Assembly (NCBI GenBank): GCA_963556255.1
Contig: OY744606.1
Location: forward strand, 4,672,692 to 4,736,691
DNA from: Allolobophora icterica
Taxonomy: Eukaryota > Annelida > Clitellata > Crassiclitellata > Lumbricidae
Direction: 5' to 3'
DNA: 64,000 bases
The notes under the pieces were generated by a model, which saw nothing but the letters and a program-made list of their open reading frames with translations, was not told the origin of the DNA and made no database searches. Made by a program: the position numbers and the translations under genes. Positions 22,620 through 32,458 of the stretch are shown piece by piece; the stretch's first letter is position 1, and each line of letters opens with the position of its first letter.

Positions 22620-23121
22620 CATCGGTGTTGGATCCGGTGAAGAAGACGCGAGCCGGCGGAGGAAGGAGTCAACCCGGAGGATCAAGAGACGGTCTGTTCC
22701 AGACAGCGAGCGGATCGAGACGCCTTTCTACCGTGGGAGACGGGTGAATCGGCATACGACAGTCGGACGGACGAAGTGCGTCGTTCGGCTGAGACAGCAG
22801 AAGACAGCAGTCAACATACGGGTAAGATCCTAGGTGTTGTCGTGGCTGAGAAGGAGAAAAGAGAGTGGAGTTGCAGCCGAGTGGGAGGCAGCCATTATTT
22901 CTCTTTCAATATCTGCTGATTATTTCTTTGAAATTTGATCCATTGTTGTGATCGAGGCCAGACTTGCGTGAGCTTGTATAGTTTTTGCGTACTTGGCGAG
23001 TGTACTTCTTTGGATACTGCATAGTTGCACTTTGGGTTGTGGAATTTTCCTTTTGTGTGGCGGGTTTGCCGCGTGGTGTCTGTTTTTTTTGTTGATTGTT
23101 GTGGACTGACTGTTTGTAAAA
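22620..23121 (+). other. 5' leader of the LTR element
   Basis: About 500 bp between primer site and start codon, presumed to hold packaging signals. The start context is AAAAATGG (A at -3, G at +4). Several upstream frames of about 80 codons lie on the minus strand and look incidental. Confidence 0.6.
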
Positions 23122-26100
23122 ATGGAAGCGTTGACAACAGAGATGCAAGCGAATATTCGCAAAATGTCGTCTGAGCGCCTTAGGGTGTATCTTATGAAGG
23201 CAGGAAGGGACGAAGATGATGTTATGTCATGGGATCGAAATCAATTAATGGAAGAATGGGCCATGGAGATTGGAAAAGAGGAAGAGGAATTTAAGGGTAG
23301 TCCAATATCTCCAACAGGAGTGGATTACGAGCTGCAGAAGCGCCGTCTGGAGTTCGAAATCCGTAAATATGAAGAACAAAAGAAAGAACAAAGGGAGAAG
23401 GAAGAAAGAGAAAGGGAGGAACGGAAGGAGAAGGAAGAAAGAGAGAGGGAGGAACGGAAGGAGAAGGAAGAAAGGGAGGAAAAGAGGAGAGAGGAAGAAA
23501 AGAAGGAACGGAAAGAGAAAGAAGAAAGAGAAAGGGAGGAACGGAAAGAGAAAGAAGAAAGGGAGAGGAAGGAAAAGCAGGAAGAACGAAATGTTAGAGA
23601 TTCTTTAGCAAGTCGTACTAAGCGTTATAGTGATGCCCTTAAGAATATTCTTTGGAAATTTCCTTCCGACCCTATAAAAATTCCAGGTTTCTTTGATCAC
23701 TTGGATGGTTTGTTTAATGTGTATGAGGTGGATGAAGATGTTAGAGCAAAATTATTGCTAGCCATTTTAAGTGAAAGAGCTAAGGCATTAACCATCGGCC
23801 TTACTGAGGCACAGCTCCATGACTACAAATTCCTGAAGGAGTTTTTGCTAAGGGAGTTTAAGATAAGCCCTTCAAATCTTAGAGCCCGATTTTGGTCGTT
23901 GCACAAAGCATCGGACGAATCATTTACGATCTATTCATCCAAATTGCGTGTGGCTCTTATGTATTATTTGAAAAGTAGAAAGATAACTGATGAGTTTGAT
24001 AAACTTGTAAGTTTATTGGTTGCGGATCGGCTTAAGGAGTCCTTGTCGAAGGCTTGTTTAGATTATATCTTGGCCCAAGAAAAAGAGGAGTGGTTGAGCT
24101 GTGAAGACATAGCTAATGCGGCTGACATTTATGTAGCGTCGCATGATGGTGGGAATGACTTAATATGCCGTAGTCATCCGACACCGAAGTATAACAATTG
24201 GATGAGAGGTCAACCACATGTTCAAGTCAATAACCAGACAGCTCAACCCAAGTCTCCCAAACCGGAATTAAGGGGTGAAGCCAAGATAGGTGCGAGGGTG
24301 TCTCAGGAGGAGGCCAAGGTAAAGGGTCTCTGTTTCCTATGTCATCAGAAGGGTCATAGGGCAAGGGAGTGCCAGACCAAACCAAGTTCTAAAAAGGTGA
24401 GTACTTGTATATTTGGGAACCCAACTGAAGAAGTGATCGACTCATTTGTTGAGAAGGTCAACGTGTTGCATGAGATACCTGAACAGGTAAAGCAAGGGAA
24501 TTTATTGGATAATTCTAAACCAATAGGGTTGGAAACTGCTGTAAGGGTATACGAGAATAGTATTGATGGATTACACGAGAGGTCGTATATCAATGTACAG
24601 ATTGAAGATCTCCCTTCTCAGCCAGCATTATCTGATTCAGGAGCAGAAATTTGTTGTATTGATAAGAAATTAATTGAGTCACTAAACTTACCCGTGATTA
24701 AACGGATTAATATAATTGGTTTTCAGGGAGAAGGATGTAAGGCAGATGTAGTATACCTACAAATGAAATTAGCTAATTCAATGGAAGGAACGACAAACAT
24801 TGCGCCATCTTGGTGCGTCATGTTCGCTGCAGTCCCTGAACTAAATGAACGGGTTATTTTGACACCCCATGTTGTGGACCTATTAAGGGATAGTTCGCAA
24901 TATGTAGTGATGGTAGCTGGCGTAGATCGATGTGTTCAAATAAATAAAGGGGCAGAAGAAGATAACTTAGAAGTTAATATCGAGAAAAGTAACAGCAACG
25001 AATCCTTGCCGTCAGAAGTGAATGAATATTCTCAGGAGCAACTAGTTGATGATTCAGATAATTTTCTTGATGTTGAGTCAACAGAGTTCAAGTCTGATGA
25101 GGGAGTAGCGAATAATGATACTTTATTGCGTGAGCAACAGAATTGTCACAATCTTATATCTTGCTGGCAACAAGCGAGACAGAATAAAAATAATTTCTTT
25201 ATAGATAATAACCTCCTGTACCACAAAGGGGAAATTATGGGACATAAGGTTAATCAATTATGTTTACCGGAAGATAGAATCGAGGTTGTCTTGCGAGTAG
25301 CACACGATGCCCCATGTGCTGGGCACATGGCTTTTAAGGCAACGAGAGCCAGGATCAAATTAAACTTTTGGTTTCCAAGAATGGATGAGAGGATTCGCGA
25401 ATATTGTGCGTCTTGTCAAATTTGTCAACTAAGAACTCCAGTTAAAGTGGCAGATCGAGTCCCGATCACTCCTATTCCGAGGGCGGATGAACTCTGTTTT
25501 AACCATCTAAATATGGATTGTATTGGCCCTATGGTAGTGACTGGAGAATCCAACAAATCGAAACCCCAGTACAATTATGCTCTGGTTCTGGTGGACAAAT
25601 TTTCTCGTTGGCCGATGGCGTATCCTCTTAGATCGCTGAATGCAAAGGGAGTTTGTGAAGCTCTGTTGCAAGTTTTTACAACTTTTTCTATTCCAAGGAT
25701 CATCAGTTCTGATTGTGGTACCAACTTTACCAGTCGTTTGACGAAAGAATTCTTGCGGCGAATGGGTTGTAGTCCCAGATTTAATACCCCTGGACATCCT
25801 GAGGCAGCTGGATTGGTTGAAAGATGCAACCAAAGCTTGAAAACCATGATCTTTAAGCTTGCTCAATCTGATCCTCGTGGATGGCACCAATTGTTACCGT
25901 TTGTTCTGTGGAGCCTTAGAGAAAAACCTTCAGGCACGACTCATATTTCGCCATTCACTATGGTTTATGGAACTCTTCCTCGGGGTCCACTTAGTGTGTT
26001 GAAGGAATCGTGGGCTGGCGAACGAAAAGTACCTCTTAACTTAGGTAAATCACCCGAAGAGTATCTTCAATCACTGAAGGAAAACCTCGAATTCGCGAAA

Positions 26101-27885
26101 GTTTATGCAGATTACTATAGTGATATAGAAACAAAGCGGTATGCAGATTATTATAACTTGCGTAGTACTGACAGAAAATACGAAGTTGGAGATAAAGTAG
26201 CAGTATTAGCACCAGATTTTGGTAGTTCTAAATTTTATAGTCGATGGCAAGGACCTGCTACCGTAGTCAAGGTTAAATCCCCATATTCTTATATAGTAGA
26301 AATAGAGGGAAAACAAAGACATTTACACGCAAATAAGATCAAGCGATACCATGAACGACTCGAACAAGCGATGATCAATAGCTGTTCAGTAATTGTTGAT
26401 CAAGATGAAGAATTTGGTATAGTAGAGGTTGTAGATCAGGAAGAACGTGATCAAATAAGCCCGAGTAAGCGAATTGATCCTCTGATTATAGCGCATCTTT
26501 CGCAAGAGGAACAGAAGCAACTTTTTGAAGTTTTGGATCGGCACACGGCAGTATTTGTGGATAAACCTGGGTATTGTCCAGTATTAGAACATGAAATTAA
26601 GATAACTCATGATTTCACTCCTAAGCGTTTAAGGGCATATAAAGTACCTGAGCTACTTAAACCTGAAGTACAACGCCAGATAGAAGAAATGTTGGCATTA
26701 GACATCATTCGACCATCGAAAAGTGAAATGGCCAGTCCGGTAGTTTGCGTTTTAAAGGGACCCAAAGGTCAAAATGGCGTTCGATTGGCAATTGATTATC
26801 GCCATGTTAACAAATATTCTCTAGGTGATTGTTACCCGACCCCAGACATTGCTGACGTCTTACAAAAGGTGGGACGGGCAAAGTTTATTAGTGTTTTCGA
26901 CGCGAAATCGGGGTATTGGCAAATTCCAGTTCGGAAAGAACATCGATGGCTTACGGCATTCGTATGTGATGCAGGACTTTTTGAGTTCACAAGAATGCCG
27001 TTTGGACTCAAGTCCGCTAGCAATACCTTTATTCGTGCTATGACCCAAGTTTTACATCCAGTGCGAAGTTTTACCGAACCATTCGTCGATGATATGGCAG
27101 TGGTTTCAATGAATTGGAATGACCATTTAGAACATCTAGAGAAATTCTTGCAAACTATTGAGGAAGCAGGACTCACTTTGAATTTAAGAAAATGTAATTT
27201 TGCACAAAACAAAATAAAGTTTGTTGGCCATATAGTAGGGTCAGGTTGTATTGAACCTGATCCAGGTAAGATCGCTACGATCAATGATATCCATCCTCCA
27301 ACAACAAAGAAAGAAGTTAGAAAGGTTATGGGTTTTTTCAGTTACTTTCGAAATTTTATACCTGCTTTAGCTGAAAAAGCACGGGTAATAACTGATTTGA
27401 CACGAGATAACATACCTACGAAGGTGCCTTGGGAGCAAAAGCATCAAGAAGCACTAGATAAGTTAAAGGATGATCTCAGTAAAGCTACACAGTTGCATAC
27501 CATTGATTTCACTAAGGAATTTGGTTTAAGTGTTGACGCAAGTGCCACCGCGGTCGGGTGTTGCTTGTTTCAGTGGACCGAAGAAGGTCAAGAAAAACCA
27601 ATTGCTTTTGCTAGCCTTAAACTTACAGATACACAGATGCATTGGTCTACAATTGAGAGAGAGGCTTTCGCAGTAATTTGGGCACTTAAACGATTCAAGT
27701 CATGGATATTCTTATCAAAGATAATCATTTATTCAGATCATAATCCTTTGTCTTATCTCACAGATGCAAGCCCTAAGAGTGCGAAACTGACTCGTTGGGC
27801 GTTAGCATTGCAAGAGTTTAACGTGGACTTTCGATATCGTCCTGGACGTCAGAACACGGTGGCTGATTTCCTCTCTCGGTTGTGA
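23122..27885 (+). CDS. Gag-Pol polyprotein (PR-INT-RT-RH order)
   Basis: 1587 residues in one frame. Residues about 72-156 are a charged Lys/Glu-rich coiled coil. Residues 157-345 are a helical capsid-like gag region. A zinc knuckle has C404, C407, H412 and C417. The protease motif is DSGA at 505-508. The integrase has an H728/H735/C765/C768 zinc domain, a catalytic triad D798, D864, E900 (35 residues between the last two) and a GPY/F-like tail near 1044-1060. The reverse transcriptase follows, with D1260 and FVDD at 1321-1324. RNase H has D1472, E1512 and D1539, ending QNTVADFLSRL. All expected catalytic residues are present and there is no gag/pol frameshift or stop. Integrase before reverse transcriptase separates it from ordinary Ty3/gypsy; gypsy-type polymerase and GPY/F separate it from Ty1/copia. 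It acts in virus-like particles and the nucleus. Confidence 0.96.
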   Translation: MEALTTEMQANIRKMSSERLRVYLMKAGRDEDDVMSWDRNQLMEEWAMEIGKEEEEFKGSPISPTGVDYELQKRRLEFEIRKYEEQKKEQREKEEREREERKEKEEREREERKEKEEREEKRREEEKKERKEKEEREREERKEKEERERKEKQEERNVRDSLASRTKRYSDALKNILWKFPSDPIKIPGFFDHLDGLFNVYEVDEDVRAKLLLAILSERAKALTIGLTEAQLHDYKFLKEFLLREFKISPSNLRARFWSLHKASDESFTIYSSKLRVALMYYLKSRKITDEFDKLVSLLVADRLKESLSKACLDYILAQEKEEWLSCEDIANAADIYVASHDGGNDLICRSHPTPKYNNWMRGQPHVQVNNQTAQPKSPKPELRGEAKIGARVSQEEAKVKGLCFLCHQKGHRARECQTKPSSKKVSTCIFGNPTEEVIDSFVEKVNVLHEIPEQVKQGNLLDNSKPIGLETAVRVYENSIDGLHERSYINVQIEDLPSQPALSDSGAEICCIDKKLIESLNLPVIKRINIIGFQGEGCKADVVYLQMKLANSMEGTTNIAPSWCVMFAAVPELNERVILTPHVVDLLRDSSQYVVMVAGVDRCVQINKGAEEDNLEVNIEKSNSNESLPSEVNEYSQEQLVDDSDNFLDVESTEFKSDEGVANNDTLLREQQNCHNLISCWQQARQNKNNFFIDNNLLYHKGEIMGHKVNQLCLPEDRIEVVLRVAHDAPCAGHMAFKATRARIKLNFWFPRMDERIREYCASCQICQLRTPVKVADRVPITPIPRADELCFNHLNMDCIGPMVVTGESNKSKPQYNYALVLVDKFSRWPMAYPLRSLNAKGVCEALLQVFTTFSIPRIISSDCGTNFTSRLTKEFLRRMGCSPRFNTPGHPEAAGLVERCNQSLKTMIFKLAQSDPRGWHQLLPFVLWSLREKPSGTTHISPFTMVYGTLPRGPLSVLKESWAGERKVPLNLGKSPEEYLQSLKENLEFAKVYADYYSDIETKRYADYYNLRSTDRKYEVGDKVAVLAPDFGSSKFYSRWQGPATVVKVKSPYSYIVEIEGKQRHLHANKIKRYHERLEQAMINSCSVIVDQDEEFGIVEVVDQEERDQISPSKRIDPLIIAHLSQEEQKQLFEVLDRHTAVFVDKPGYCPVLEHEIKITHDFTPKRLRAYKVPELLKPEVQRQIEEMLALDIIRPSKSEMASPVVCVLKGPKGQNGVRLAIDYRHVNKYSLGDCYPTPDIADVLQKVGRAKFISVFDAKSGYWQIPVRKEHRWLTAFVCDAGLFEFTRMPFGLKSASNTFIRAMTQVLHPVRSFTEPFVDDMAVVSMNWNDHLEHLEKFLQTIEEAGLTLNLRKCNFAQNKIKFVGHIVGSGCIEPDPGKIATINDIHPPTTKKEVRKVMGFFSYFRNFIPALAEKARVITDLTRDNIPTKVPWEQKHQEALDKLKDDLSKATQLHTIDFTKEFGLSVDASATAVGCCLFQWTEEGQEKPIAFASLKLTDTQMHWSTIEREAFAVIWALKRFKSWIFLSKIIIYSDHNPLSYLTDASPKSAKLTRWALALQEFNVDFRYRPGRQNTVADFLSRL

Positions 27886-28066
27886 CTCGGATGGTGAAGG
27901 GGGGGAATGGCCCGACACACAGGGATCGAGCCCGCAAATTGTATAGATAAATTGACTAACTGATGTGTTTTGTTTTGTTTGTATATGCTGTGTCGAGATG
28001 GAGTCTGGAGGCCCGGCTTGATTGTGATGACCCGTTCGGGATGGTGCTGAAGACGTGTCATCATCT

Positions 28067-28080
28067 GAGGGCGGAGGGAA
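28067..28080 (+). other. Polypurine tract
   Basis: GAGGGCGGAGGGAA directly precedes the 3' LTR and would prime plus-strand synthesis. It has one pyrimidine. A purer run, GGTGAAGGGGGGGAATGG, lies just after the stop codon (27892-27909) and could be a second tract. Confidence 0.7.
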
Positions 28081-28512
28081 TGTCGTGGTCTACGCGGGTG
28101 CATGCATCAAGGGAAGAAAACCGACGCGTCAACAAGCTTGTTTACAACGCACGGAAAATTCTGCAGCAAGCTGTCAACATTAATTCGGTGCATGCAACAA
28201 GGATATACGTGTTCAGTAGGACTTTCCAGGGAAAAGTACAGTGACGTCACAGAACGTTCTGGAATCCGGGAGAACTCTATATAAGATAGACCTGATGTAC
28301 ATTAAGGGCCTTTTGACGAAGATTTGTAAACGTTGAAACATTGATCGTATAACGTTCAATCGAGACCAGCCAACCTGTGTGCTGTCTACGATTGTGATAT
28401 TTGATAGACGAGTTGACTTACTCTACACTTAATCGACTTTATTTTTAAATAAAGATCTTTTAATAGTTCCTTCGTTGGTTCGTCGTTGCGATCGAAGGAG
28501 TCGACCGCGACA
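28081..28512 (+). repeat. 3' LTR
   Basis: 432 bp with no difference from the 5' LTR that I could find. Poly(A) signal at 28448-28453. It ends CGCGACA and is followed by the GGATA duplication. Confidence 0.97.
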
Positions 28513-28751
28513 GGATAATTTAATCCAACTTTAACACTTATTCTAATTTCATCTTCCGAAAAAGTTGATCACTTTTTTTCAGACATTCGTATACAAATTA
28601 CTCTCACAAAAAGGTTGATGACATGAATCATGGGGGGAATTTCCCTCCCCAAAAGGTCTCTACATTATAATATTGATGGCCTCTGGGGGAAACATAAATC
28701 CTGGGTGGAACTTCCCACCCCCCCCCCCAAAGACGTCTAGCTTAAACACTG

Positions 28752-29400
28752 GTCCTCGGTCATTTGTCAAGTCCATTGCTCTCTGTAGTGTTAGTCCAAG
28801 TGATGTTATGTCCTCATTTATATTGTCGTAGTGCATTGAATGGGTTTTGTTCAGCAGGCATTTTACTCAGGTGGCCAAACTGTCCAGCAGATTTCTTTGG
28901 ATACCTAATAATTTGTCTTGTGATCATTTCGAACTTTCCGTGGTGTTGAAATCCCTAAATTTGTCCACAGCCAACTCATGGGAGAATTCTTTTCTCATCT
29001 GGCTTTCACATTGTCCAGCATTCTGCTTCATACAGAACGATGGGCTGTATCATCGTCTTGCATATTTAGTCTTCGCCTCTTTTTTTATTTCTCTGCTTCT
29101 CCATATCCTGTTCATTATTCCAAATGCTTGTGAGGTGCATTCGATTCTCCTTTGCATATCATTTTCGCTGCCCTCCAAGATTGACGAATTGTTCTACTTG
29201 CTCAATAGCTTCTCCTTGGATTGTGATAGCTATTGGCTGTCTCTGGTTTTTCAACAATTCTTTTAATTTTCTCTGCGTTGATTAATAGCCCTAATCTACT
29301 GGGTTTCATCAATTTGTGTCCTAACTGCCTGCATTAGCAGTGTCCAGTGTCAAACGACATCTTATGGCTGTCAGGGTCGTTGACGTCGCCCTCCTCCTGT
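28752..29400 (-). mobile_element. LINE reverse transcriptase C-terminus (decayed)
   Basis: On the minus strand, interrupted frames read LGLLINAEKIK, IAITIQGEAIEQVEQFVNLG, RRIECTSQAFGIMNRIWRS and QPIVLYEAECWT. These are the thumb and the YG-E-W block of non-LTR reverse transcriptases in the right order. Its 3' UTR continues at 22078-22005 beyond the inserted elements. Several frameshifts show it was dead or dying before or after the insertions. Clade not determined. Confidence 0.85.
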
Positions 29401-29429
29401 CTTCAGGATTGGGACTGGCACTACCTTAT

Positions 29430-29585
29430 ATTAGCGGCATTACGGGCAGTTTCAATTTCCTGCGGTTCTGTCAAGGCAATATATGTCACACCAATTGACA
29501 CAGCAATATAGGTCACATCAGTCACCGCGGCAATATAGTCGCCAATGCAATATTCATCCAGCCAATCTCTCGCCAATATAGCTTC
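29430..29585. repeat. Remnant of the 27-bp satellite
   Basis: TCAAGGCAATATATGTCACA, CAGCAATATAGGTCACATCA and GTCACCGCGGCAATATAG echo the 27-bp units at 21131-22004 in the same orientation. The LINE therefore appears to have inserted into this array. Confidence 0.55.
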
Positions 29586-29884
29586 GGTCACACACACACA
29601 CACACTGCAACGCAGCCTCAGCTATTCACCTGCTGCCGGGCATTACAGTGTATATGTGGGAGGCGGTGGGAGAGGGTGGGTGTGTCTGGGCGGAGGGGGT
29701 GATGATATTTTTACAGCTGGTGGCGATTGAGGTCGGCACCTTCTGAGGGTTTTGCTTTATTTAAAGTAAATTCATAATAGATCTAAGCTGAACAAACGGC
29801 ATCTCATAATGCTGCAACACCTGAATCCCCCGGCCGAAGGTACCGCATCCATACTTGCCGTCGACTCTTATACAGCTAAATACA
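29586..29884. other. Unassigned sequence
   Basis: Contains a short CA run and a G-rich stretch (GGGAGAGGGTGGGTGTG). No gene recognised. Confidence 0.35.
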
Positions 29885-29938
29885 TCCATACCCACATACA
29901 CCCACCCACCCACACATACATACAAACACACAAACACA

Positions 29939-29975
<37 letters not shown>

Positions 29976-30042
29976 CCACACACACACATACATCCACACA
30001 CACACATACACCCATATATACATACACATTACACACATAAAA

Positions 30043-30076
<34 letters not shown>

Positions 30077-30240
30077 CCATATACATACACACATACAAAA
30101 ATGCACACATACACCAACACATACATACAAACACACATACACACCCACACACACACATACACCCACACACATATACACCCACACATACATATATAAACAC
30201 ATACACATCCACACCAACACAAGCACACTCAATCACACAC
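29885..30240. repeat. CA/CATA microsatellite
   Basis: About 350 bp of CACACA, CATACA and CACCCA words. The open frames on both strands are artefacts. Confidence 0.96.
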
Positions 30241-30329
30241 AACACGTTCCTTACGTCCCTTTTCTCTGAACAACTGCTTCCTATAAAAAAACAATTCTTC
30301 TAATTAACCCCAAGGTTCTCCTTACACAG

Positions 30330-30630
30330 ATGCATATAAACGTACTGCGGACAGACTAGACATATTCACTACATACCCACGGTACTTATTCTCTTACTGC
30401 CCATAGAATAGACATATTCGCTACATACAAATGGTACTTATTCACTTACTGCCCACAGACTACACACATTCGCTACATACACAGTATTACACACGGTACT
30501 TATTCACTCACTGACACATTCAGTAAATACACACGGTTACTTTCCACAGACTACACACATTTTGCTACATACACACTGTACTTATTCACTTACTTCCCAT
30601 AGACTAGACACATTCGCTATATACACGCCG
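30330..30630. repeat. ~65-bp degenerate tandem repeat
   Basis: About five units with GTACTTATTC.CTTACT, CCCATAGACTAGACA and CATTCGCTACATACAC. Confidence 0.85.
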
Positions 30631-32094
30631 GAGACTTGTCACTTTCGGCTCCTATTAAGTATTCAAAGGCCGTGCGCAATGCGCATGCATGGTCTTAGCG
30701 TCTTGCAAAGGCCGACAAACAAACCAAAGGCTGGCTAGAACACAAGAGACACTTAGGAAGTCAAGCAGTCCCAAGCGAAGTTGAATGAAGACGTTCATTT
30801 CACTCTGTTTGTTGACTTTGGTCGAGATACCGATCCACTCGAGGCCTTTGATATTCTTAAACAGTTCATTCATCTGCGCAGAACTCGGCAGAACTTCAGC
30901 AAGACTTCGGGTGGTCTCCCTGACGTGGCTTTTGAGTGGGCGCTGAGAAATTTATGAGATTTATATTACATTACAATGAATTACAACCATCTAAATCGGT
31001 GTACAGACCTCAGTAAAATAACTTCAGCAACACATCAGGTCACTGGCGAGCTGGCCGAGCCATGTCTTGAGACCTCTGTAGAGTGGGTTTGATTACCGAG
31101 GGCAATGGTATCGTATTACCAGGGTGAGAATTGTCTGGAGGAGAGGTTGGGGGTTCAACCCCTAGTCTTTCTTAGGACCCACACAGCTGAGACTTCATTT
31201 CACACCCCAGGGGGTCGTTTCCAACCCCCTCAGTTGTCCTAGTGTGATTACATTGCGAATATATTTTAGCATTTTCTTTCACAATTCACTCTGTGGGTTA
31301 CTAATAAAATAATGCTCTGGTTTAAATAGTGAGACTTGTGACCATGCGAATTGTATACTAATAAATTTGGTGATGTCATCACTTTAAAGAGTTTAAGCTT
31401 GCGAATGCATTTTTGGATTTTATCAGTTTGCAAATTACGGATAAAATATTGAACTCCACATGGATCAAACTCATCAAGGCCTACCCCACCCCCAATCTTT
31501 TTATCTACAATTCTCACACTGGCATGTAACCATCTATACGAGTAACTGGAGCATTATGTATAGTCACTATAGTGTCTTTCTCTGCTGAGGTTTTGTTTGT
31601 AACTGAGCTGATGATCAATAAATATCTGGACTAAGCTTCTGAGCAGTTCTCGACAAAGGTGTTTACACAAGTATCATCTTTACCTGCATGCTTCTAACGA
31701 GTTTTATCGAGGCATATAAACAGGTGTGCTATTTTTATGCTTCTGAGGCTTCAGTGTGTAAACAAGTGTCTATCTTTATACTTCTGCCGACATTAGTGAC
31801 AGATGGAAAGTGGCCAGGAGGAGGTGCATATTAGTATCTGAAGTTACCAGGCATTAGTTTTAATCGGGCCGCTAGCAGTAGTCGTTGGATGAGAGGTGGC
31901 AGAGAGGCGGCATATGGCTCTGACGCCCCACATAGTCCTGCTTTTTATGATTACCGCTGAAATCAAATTACTCTCCTGTTGATACTCGGCAATTATTAAT
32001 GACCGAAAAACCATGATGAATTGCAAATTATCAATAATGACGCGAGCAATTTGCTGCCCGGGGTCAGTGGCCAAAGGGCGGGTCACTGAGAGCG
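30631..32094. other. Unassigned sequence
   Basis: About 1.46 kb with no supported gene. A GAGAGGTTGGGGGTTCAACC word at 31140-31160 resembles the SINE-A B-box region, so an old SINE may lie at about 31030-31220. The start of a 410-codon minus-strand frame that runs through the 60-bp satellite falls outside this segment, but its C-terminal tail (KTNAW) ends at 31844. Confidence 0.35.
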
Positions 32095-32255
32095 AGACAT
32101 AAACAGACAGACACAGAGACAGACAGAGACAGTGAGACAGACGGAAAGACAGGCACCCAGACAACGAAACAGAGAGATACAGGGAGAGAGACAGACAGAC
32201 AGACAGACAGACTGATTGACAGACAGACAGACAGACAGACAGACAGAGACTGATT

Positions 32256-32290
<35 letters not shown>

Positions 32291-32346
32291 TGATTGACAG
32301 ACAGACAGACAGACACAGACAGACAGACACAGACAGACAGAGAGAG
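32095..32346. repeat. (CAGA)n compound microsatellite
   Basis: Runs of CAGA broken four times by the word GACTGATTGACAGA or a variant, giving a loose 50-60 bp higher-order repeat. Confidence 0.95.
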
Positions 32347-32458
32347 AGTCCCCAGCACTGCTGTTGAATCTCAATGCAAAGGCATGCTGTAAGTACAGTA
32401 AACAGGAAGTATTCTGTGCTTGATTAAAATGTATCTGCATATTTGTCCGAAAACAGTC

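Larger units (their letters stand above)
22166..28512 (+). mobile_element. Complete Gmr1-like LTR retrotransposon (6347 bp)
   Basis: Two 432-bp LTRs read as identical by eye (22166-22597, 28081-28512), start TG and end CA, and are flanked by the 5-bp duplication GGATA (22161-22165, 28513-28517). Inside are a tRNA-Leu-type primer site, a 524-bp leader, one uninterrupted 1587-codon gag-pol frame and a purine tract before the 3' LTR. No env-like frame is present. The pol order is protease, integrase, reverse transcriptase, RNase H. Polymerase motifs are Ty3/gypsy-like, but the integrase precedes them, as in the Gmr1 lineage first noted in deuterostomes. Identical LTRs, intact coding and intact duplications mark it as recent. 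Confidence 0.97.
22079..28751. mobile_element. TIR transposon (CAGTGTTTAA), split by LTR element
   Basis: The left part (22079-22165) begins CAGTGTTTAATCTAGTCC. The right part (28518-28751) ends AGACGTCTAGCTTAAACACTG, an inverted match. Removing the LTR element and one GGATA leaves about 321 bp. Flanks are G[A/T]CCTCGGT on both sides, a 9-bp duplication with one change. A second copy at 49938-50360 has an exact 9-bp duplication. Nine bases fits MULE- or Merlin-like elements better than hAT, but the family is not settled. No transposase is present. Confidence 0.85.

Noticed and set aside
27886..28080. An env-like gene after pol
   Set aside because: Only 195 bp separate the stop codon from the 3' LTR, with no frame of useful length.
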